Shown in pieces: positions 58,253 through 64,000 of a DNA stretch of 64,000 nucleotides. The DNA is taken from positions 48,623,473 to 48,687,472 of the forward strand of contig OX419758.1 of assembly GCA_948567375.1 (NCBI GenBank), written 5' to 3'. A model generated the notes under the pieces. The model was not told the DNA's origin and did not search any database. It was given only the letters and a program-made list of their open reading frames with translations. Position 1 is the stretch's first letter, and each line of letters starts with the position of its first letter. The stretch comes from Lunularia cruciata (Eukaryota > Streptophyta > Marchantiopsida > Lunulariales > Lunulariaceae). The position numbers were made by a program, and so were the translations under genes.

Positions 58253-59370
58253 TCAAGGTGGTGGCTCAAGGTGATAGGCTACAACGCCAATGCAACAAAG
58301 AATCAAGAAAGGCCCAATAAAATGAGGTCTGAGCTTACGAGGTCCAACTAATGTGAGGTTGGTTGTTGAGAGCCACACTTGATCCCTAACATTGAACTCC
58401 ATGTGCCTACGGTGTGCATCAACATACTGCTTCTGTTGATTTTGTGCAATCTGTAATCTGTGCTTGGCGTTCTCCACACCTTGTTGGATTCTAGAAACAA
58501 ATGTGTTGATTGCATCAACCTTGGTAGCCACTGGATGGATCTTCATCAAGCTAGAAGGTCTGAAGGGATGCTCGCCATACATGAGGAAGAACAGAGTGAC
58601 CTAGGTAGATGCATTCACTGAATTGTTGTAAGCAAATTCCACCAACGAGAGTAGGGTGTCTCATCGCTCCTCTTGCTCTTCTAAGGTAAAGCCACATAAC
58701 ATGTCTTCAATCGTGCAATTAACCCGCTCTGTTTGGCCATTTGTTTGTGGGTGGTAAGTTGTGGACATGGCCAGCTTGGTTTTGAAGAAACCAAAGAGTG
58801 TTTGCCAAAACAAATTGGTGAATTGAGTGCCTCTATCGGTGATGAGTACTCTTGACAAGCCATGGTGAGAGAAGACAACATCTAAGTATAATTGAGCTAG
58901 TTGTGGAGCTGTCACATCCTTGGTGGTAGGGCGTACATGAATCATTTTTCTGAGCCGGTCCACAAAGACCACGATGGAGTCAAACCTTGAGGTGGTCTTG
59001 GGTAATTCACAAACAAGATCCATACTCACTTGTTCCCAATGTTGAGTAGGCATGGGGAGAGGTTGAAGGAGCCCTACAGGAGCTTGATTAGAAGCTTTGT
59101 TCTATTGACAAAGTAGGCAGCTGCGCACGTGGTCCATCACATTGTTGCTCATCTTGGGCCAATAGTAATGGCATTTGACTGCATCCAAGGTCTTGTCCAC
59201 TCCGACATGACATGCAATGGCCGAATCATGACATTCTACTAGAATAGTGGTGTATAATTTTGGAACATTTGGGATCCATAATCTGCCATCACAAAAGGTG
59301 AGTCCTTGATTGTTGGTGACACCTTTGGATGATTGCGCTTCTACAATCTATGGATCAGTTTTTGTAACAG
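58253..59370 (-). pseudogene. Integrase relic of element C
   Basis: Minus strand. The H2C2 zinc domain is near 59220-59105 (ACHVGVDKTLDAV, YYWPKM, CLLCQ). The core (58661-59053) keeps all three catalytic acids: SMDLVCELPKT (D), ITDRGTQFTN (D) and NGQTERVN (E). The C-terminal part (58253-58582) has YGEHPFRPSSL, DAHRRHMEFNVRDQVWLST, RPHFIGPFLIL and GVVAYHLEPP. Stops occur after CLLCQ and after EEQEER. Apart from these it is the best preserved part of the element. Confidence 0.88.
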
Positions 59371-59498
59371 CCAAAATTCAAGGTTAATCTTAACCTCTAC
59401 CACCAAGTTGTTTGCCATCGGCATGTGGGTGAATGCATCTGCAAGTTGCTTTTTACCTTCCATGTAGGTGATTGTCATGTTGAAGCATTGTTGCCACT

Positions 59499-59846
59499 CT
59501 ACTCACCAAATTTGGCGATGAGATCCTTCTGTGTCTTGAGGTAGACTAGAAGTTTGTGGTTTGTCTCTATTACAAATGCCTTCTCATCCGGATAGTGCTT
59601 CCAATGTTTGGTTGCAAGAACAATGGCTAGCTCTTCTTGTTCTGTAGTGTGGTAGTTGCACTCTGCCGGTAACAACTTTTGAGAGAAAAATGCAATTGGA
59701 TGCCATCCGTCATGCCACTCTTGTTGTAGGACTGCTCTTATTGCTACGCCTGATGCATTTGTAGCCAACTTGATTGGATGTTTTGGGTCACACCACTTCA
59801 AGATTGGTGCATGTAGCAAGGTGGCTTTTAATTCTTGAAAGGCCAA
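59499..59846 (-). pseudogene. RNase H relic of element C
   Basis: MAFQELKATLLHAPIL, then LATNASGVAIRAVLQQ (the catalytic TDAS is TNAS), HPIAFFSQKL, TTEQEELAIVLATKHWKHY and TNHKLLVYL (usual TDHK). Two catalytic Asp positions are Asn, both explicable by G-to-A changes, so it is inactive. Confidence 0.85.
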
Positions 59847-59861
59847 CTCCTGTACGGTTCT

Positions 59862-60730
59862 TCATGTCCATTTCTTCTTCTTGCCAAGTAGTGCTATTAA
59901 AGGTTGTGCAACCTTAGAGAAGTCTTTGAAAAATCTACGATAGAATCCCGTCAACCCCAAGAAGCTCTTGAGTTGAGTCTTATCTTCTAGGGCACTCCAT
60001 TTTTGAATGACCTCTATTTTATCCGTCAATACTTGAATGCTCTTTGCACTTACTCTATGCCCCAAGTAGTCTACTTTAGACTTGCCAAACTCACACTTTG
60101 AGATTTTGGTGTACAATCGATTCTGTCTTAGAATCTAGAGGACCTCTTGTAGATGTTGTTTGTGTTCCATCATTGTGCTACTATATACTAAGATATCATC
60201 CAAGAAGACGATAATAGACTTATCCAAGTATGGATGAAATATGTCATTCATCAGACTCATGAAAGTGACAGGTGCATTGGTGAGGCCAAAAGGCATCACA
60301 AGATACTCAAAGTGGCCATACTTGGTTTAAAAAGCAATTTTGTACACATCCTCCTCTACAATTTGGATTTGATTGTAACCGCTCCGCAAGTCCAATTTGG
60401 TGAAGTGTCTTGCTCTCTGGAGTTGATCAAACAGGTCATCCATGCAAGGTAAGGGATATTTTTTCTTCATTGTTTGTTGATTGAGACCCCAATAATCAAT
60501 GCACATGCACATTGTACCATCCTTCTTCTTCACCAACAAGACAAGAGCCCCATATAGTGATACGCTAGGTTGGATGAACCCTTTCTATAACATCTCCTCA
60601 ATTTAAGTCTTACACTCCTCTAACTCATGATATGATAGGCAATATAGGGCCTTAAAAGGAGGTGTCTTCCACGGGAGTGTCTCAATTTTATGATCTACTC
60701 ACCTTTTTAGTGGTAATCCTAAGGATAGAT
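59862..60730 (-). pseudogene. Reverse transcriptase relic of element C
   Basis: The minus strand gives [19 protein letters not shown] and [20 protein letters not shown] (60327-60539), then [16 protein letters not shown] and the active-site box [10 protein letters not shown] (about 60200), then the connection segment (59862-60116: KCEFGKSKVDYLGHRVS, FLGLTGFYRRF). Stop codons fall at four places (near 60625, 60327, 60135 and 59862). The YxDD-type box (FLDD) is intact. Confidence 0.9.
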
Positions 60731-60953
60731 CATCAGGAAAGACATCTTGAAACTCATCCACCACATCTTTCAATTTCTTAGGAATTTGTCCATCAAGTTG
60801 TGCACTCTGGACTTCTCTTATTAGACCCATGAAATATCTATTGGTCTTACAGATAGTTGCCGTCCCTATGACATATAGAGATAGTTCTTGCTTGTGTGAT
60901 TTTTCTTTAACCCCAATGATTGACCATTGGTGGGTTCTCATTACTTTCTTCCT

Positions 60954-61259
60954 CTAATCTACCATAGGGTTGTAATGCTCTATCCATGGCATGCCTAAGA
61001 TTGCATCATAACGGGCTAACTGTATCACTCTCCACTCAATTGCTTCCTGATATTCTCCTATAGAGAGTGTTACGTGTCTAGGTAATGATTCAATCCTCTC
61101 TGTTTGCCCATTAGGTAACTCTACTTCTTCACTCCCATCTCTCTTTAGATCCATTCCCAATCTTATTGCAACAGAGCAAGACAAGAAATTCTTTGTTGCT
61201 CCCAGATCTATTAATACTCTCACTTGATTACCTTCTAGGATTCCATTCACAACAATCAA
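60954..61259 (-). pseudogene. Protease relic of element C
   Basis: VNGILEGNQVRVLIDLGATKNF carries the active-site motif as DLGA (usual DTGA or DSGA). RYDAILGMPWIEHYNP is the C-terminal retropepsin strand. About 100 residues, the normal size. 60699-60941 continues into the protease-RT linker. Confidence 0.85.
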
Positions 61260-61468
61260 TTATGAGGTTGCCTTTTGGGATCTTTGCGCATTAGTCTTCT
61301 TCCTTCCCTCGCTTCTTTGCTTCCTTATTAAGCCAGTAAGGATGCGAGGTACATTTATTGGCAATCTTTGTTTTCCAAAGTGATTTCTACCTCCTCTTCT
61401 TCAATGTGCCTCTCCATGTTGTTCAAAGATCGCCTGTATGAAGGCCAAGGGCCTCTAGGGAAATGAGT

Positions 61469-62680
61469 GCAAAAATTGGTGGATACGTGCCCAATACGGC
61501 CACAATTGTAACAATAGCGTTGTTCTCCTTGATTTTCTTGTCCTCATGGGACTCCATCCCTTTGTTCTTCTACCCGTTCACGCTCCTCTTGAAGTAGTTG
61601 TGCTGCACAATCTTGGAATCAAAAGTTGCCCAATTCCATCAACACTGGTCCACCCATGTATGGCATTTCTGCCCAATAATGTTGAGGTGGAACTACTCTT
61701 TCACTTTCACCTAATGCTCGTATTATTCTCTATGCACAAGCAATGGCTTCAAATATTATGTCAAGATTTTGCACCATGACTTCTTGGCAAATCTACTCCT
61801 TCAACCCTTGTTTGAAATTGTCGAGAGTATCTGCTGGACTCATGTCAGTTATTGCAACTTGTAGATCTAGAAATGCCTCCACATACTCTTGTATGTCGTT
61901 CTTCTGTCTCAATCTCCATAGTCGGGTTTGAGCCATCTGCACAAAATCCACCAATTGGTAATTCATCAGCAATCCTTCTTGCATTGTTGTCCATGTGACC
62001 TCCCTTCTCTCTACCAACATGGATTGTTCCCAAGCATCATACCATGTGAGGGCTTTATTGGTCAAGTACCACATGCAAACACGCTTGCAACATGCTCCAT
62101 GATCTTCGTTGAGAACAATCAGAAATATTGATTCATTCTCGAGATCCAATTTTCAATTACTATCATCGTACGCTACCCCTTGTAAGGCTCAATGTTGTAG
62201 GTCTTCTTCATCTAGAGTAGCAATGTGGCTTCATCGTTGATAGGGTTTGTAGACATGGGTGCCTCTCCAAGTACTTTAGTCGCAGGTAATGGGTTTTGAG
62301 ACGGCTCTTCTTCTTGCATGGCTTGATCGTTCTTGAGGATCTGCACTTTACTTTGTAATGTCTCCAATGGTCATCTTAATCTCTCAAAATTCATTCAACA
62401 TCCCTTGCATTCCTTGCACCAACTCTTGCAATTGCAGATCCATGGTTCCTATAGCACTCAATTCCTAATGTCTACTTCAATACAGAGTCAATATGATCAC
62501 TTTGGAAGGCGCACAAACTATCGGAACTACCATTGAGACCTCAGAAGCTATCACTCGTTGATAATACTCCTCACCAAAATTCCTAACCACAAAATCTCTA
62601 AACATCACTTTTGGTCTCACTACATAACAAATTTCTACTTGATTGTTGAAAGGGAGAGGATTTGGAACATTCATATCCAT
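61469..62680 (-). pseudogene. Gag relic of element C
   Basis: The N-terminal part is at 62477-62680. The capsid-like core at 61793-62149 (WYLTNKALTWYDAWE, RLRQKNDIQEYVEAFLDLQ, DTLDNFKQGLK) matches the Ty3 gag pattern. A zinc knuckle CYNCGRIGHVSTNFC lies at 61469-61513, with one extra residue between His and the last Cys. Stops separate the parts. Confidence 0.75.
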
Positions 62681-63021
62681 TTTATCATAATAGAATGTAG
62701 ATTATCAAATCCCACTCTCTATCATATATCACCACAGGTAGAATCACCGGGTTTGGTGAGTTCATCACACTATCCATGAATTCTGCACCAAAGTGATAAA
62801 CTAGCGATACCCTCATCTACTCACGCTGGATGTACATAACCTTGATGTTGAATGGATTCGAGAATGAAAAGCTAAATGCAAGAAATTGTCCTCCCGATGC
62901 ATCCATCCCATCCGCTCTCTAAGTCTAGCAATTACTCTATGTTCTCCACCTCAAATTACTCAGTTTCAGTAGTTCATGCTCTTCCAAGAGGGGTGATCCA
63001 CTCTCTTGGACTAAAACACTT

Positions 63022-63033
63022 GCTCTGATACCA
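63022..63033 (-). other. Primer-binding site (initiator Met tRNA) of element C
   Basis: TGGTATCAGAGC on the minus strand, one base inside the 5' LTR end. It is complementary to the 3' end of plant initiator methionine tRNA, the usual primer of this retrotransposon group. Confidence 0.9.
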
Positions 63034-63034
63034 T

Positions 63035-63773
63035 TGTAATACTCCGAGGACAAGAGAAGAGAGAAAACAAAAATTACACACTCAAACATTTGATGCCCCA
63101 AAGGAGCACCTTCTCTTTATTATATAGCCAAAGAGTATCTACTCCAAGGAAGCTCCACCATAGGATTAGGCAAACAAATAGGTGACTTGTCAGCAAGCTC
63201 CACCCTTGGATTACTTACTTGGATGGGTGACATGTCTAGTCTAGGTCCTATTTGGTTGGTCAAACAAGTTTTGACCAAAGTGAATCTTTTAGGGAATCTT
63301 CTTGTAGGAATCTCAGAATCACGAGAGTAAGGTACCATTGGAAAGCTCTTGACGAGACAAAGCAAGGAGGAGGGAAGGCTACCCTTTCCTCTATGGGGGA
63401 GGGAATCAATCCATTTTGGAGGCCTAATTCATCTGTTTAGGCCTCTGAAATTGCCTTCAAAGATTTCAAGCATATTTTGGTTCCTACTCTATTAGTAGAA
63501 GTCCCCTTTTGGTGATACCTCTTTTGGATCTTTTTAGTCCATCATGTGTAACATTCTTCTAGATGTTACCAAACCAATTCTCACCTTTGAATCATATGTC
63601 TACCTATTGGTTCTAAGGTTCTCAAGTCTATTTCGGTTTCTGTCATATTAGTAGAAGTACTCTTTTGGTGATACTTCTATCTGATCTATTTTGACCATCA
63701 TGTATAACATCATTCTAGATGTTACCAAACCAAATTTCACATCTAGATCATATGGCTAGCTCTTGGTATTACA
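63035..63773 (-). repeat. 5' LTR of element C
   Basis: 739 bp. On the minus strand it starts TGTAATACCAAGAGC (63773) and ends CTCGGAGTATTACA (63035). The first 320 bp consist of two diverged tandem halves of about 158 bp (63616-63773 and 63455-63615), both containing TTGGTTTGGTAACATCTAGA and ACTTCTACTAATA. Confidence 0.92.
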
Positions 63774-64000
63774 TCTCCCTTGTATAGTGCTAGTTAATAG
63801 TATCCCCTTGCACACCTATTTACTTCTCTACTCTCTAGCATTTCTTGACTAGAAACACTTGAGCTCTCCTCTCAATGAGAAATGTGACAATCCACTCTTG
63901 AGATAAAGATACACCTAAGCTATCCTTTGGATAGGAGGACTTTGATTTTGAAAATTCACTCTCAAGATACATCTAAGTTTTAAGCTTCCCTTGATGAGGA
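63774..64000. other. Flank beyond element C
   Basis: No gene seen. It begins TCTCC rather than the ACATG found on the other side of the element. Confidence 0.5.

Larger units (their letters stand above)
57200..63773 (-). mobile_element. Element C: full-length chromovirus (Ty3/gypsy), minus strand
   Basis: A 6.57-kb element with 5' LTR 63035-63773, primer-binding site, gag, protease, reverse transcriptase, RNase H, integrase with C-terminal chromodomain, polypurine tract and 3' LTR 57200-57933. The domain order PR-RT-RH-INT-chromodomain is that of chromoviruses. The chromodomain is thought to steer integration to marked heterochromatin. Stops and lost catalytic residues in several domains show it is dead. 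The flanking 5-mers (ACATG, TCTCC) do not match, so at least one side was rearranged after insertion. Confidence 0.9.

Noticed and set aside
57200-63773. An active, recently inserted retrotransposon
   Set aside because: Multiple stops in pol, altered protease and RNase H motifs, a stop in the chromodomain, diverged LTRs and no target duplication.

Overview
This is plant nuclear DNA. The window holds one intact, spliced host gene, a HAK/KUP/KT potassium transporter at 31786-37010 on the + strand, set among decayed transposable elements. The gene has nine exons with GT..AG introns. Most introns are short (110-396 bp) and the first is 1213 bp. A non-seed land plant such as a moss is my best guess from intron size and the mix of elements, but the sequence alone does not settle it. 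There are no bacterial features, rRNA genes or CRISPR arrays. Layout: 343-7813 is a minus-strand Ty3/gypsy element (element A) with both LTRs, no reverse transcriptase, and a solo LTR of another family (4300-5031, perfect 5-bp target duplication) inside gag. 7814-9990 is unresolved. 9995-12643 is copy 1 of an unknown minus-strand gene. 13336-15289 is a PIF/Harbinger transposase (copy 1) followed by a right-end terminal inverted repeat. 15290-18010 is more CpG-rich sequence with a 19-bp hairpin and a Myb/SANT-like gene fragment. 18011-28700 is mostly AT-rich and non-coding, apart from a degenerate TATA-led coding relic at 21083-23755. About 28700-38400 is the CpG-rich gene island with the transporter. 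38480-40416 is AT-rich and empty. 40417-51006 is a second, larger PIF/Harbinger element (copy 2) with recognisable terminal repeats, a Myb-like ORF1 on +, the second copy of the unknown minus-strand gene, a transposase on -, and two solo LTRs inserted later. 51007-53340 is unresolved. About 53344-53476 is a tRNA-derived SINE-like unit. 54000-56836 is a plus-strand gag/protease relic (element D). 56837-57199 is a partial LTR in inverted orientation to the next element. 57200-63773 is a full-length but stop-riddled chromovirus (element C: Ty3/gypsy with chromodomain) on the minus strand, with both LTRs, an initiator-Met tRNA primer site and a polypurine tract. How the parts relate: one LTR family (TGTAATACC...TATTACA, about 740 bp) gave the full chromovirus, three solo LTRs and the inverted partial LTR. 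The two PIF/Harbinger copies share TIR-type ends, a transposase and the same adjacent unknown coiled-coil gene in the same order and orientation. That shared arrangement is the most interesting candidate for an undescribed composite or cargo-carrying transposon family. The transposon sequence looks CpG-poor and full of missense and nonsense changes of the kind methylation-driven C-to-T decay produces, whereas the transporter island is open and CpG-containing.
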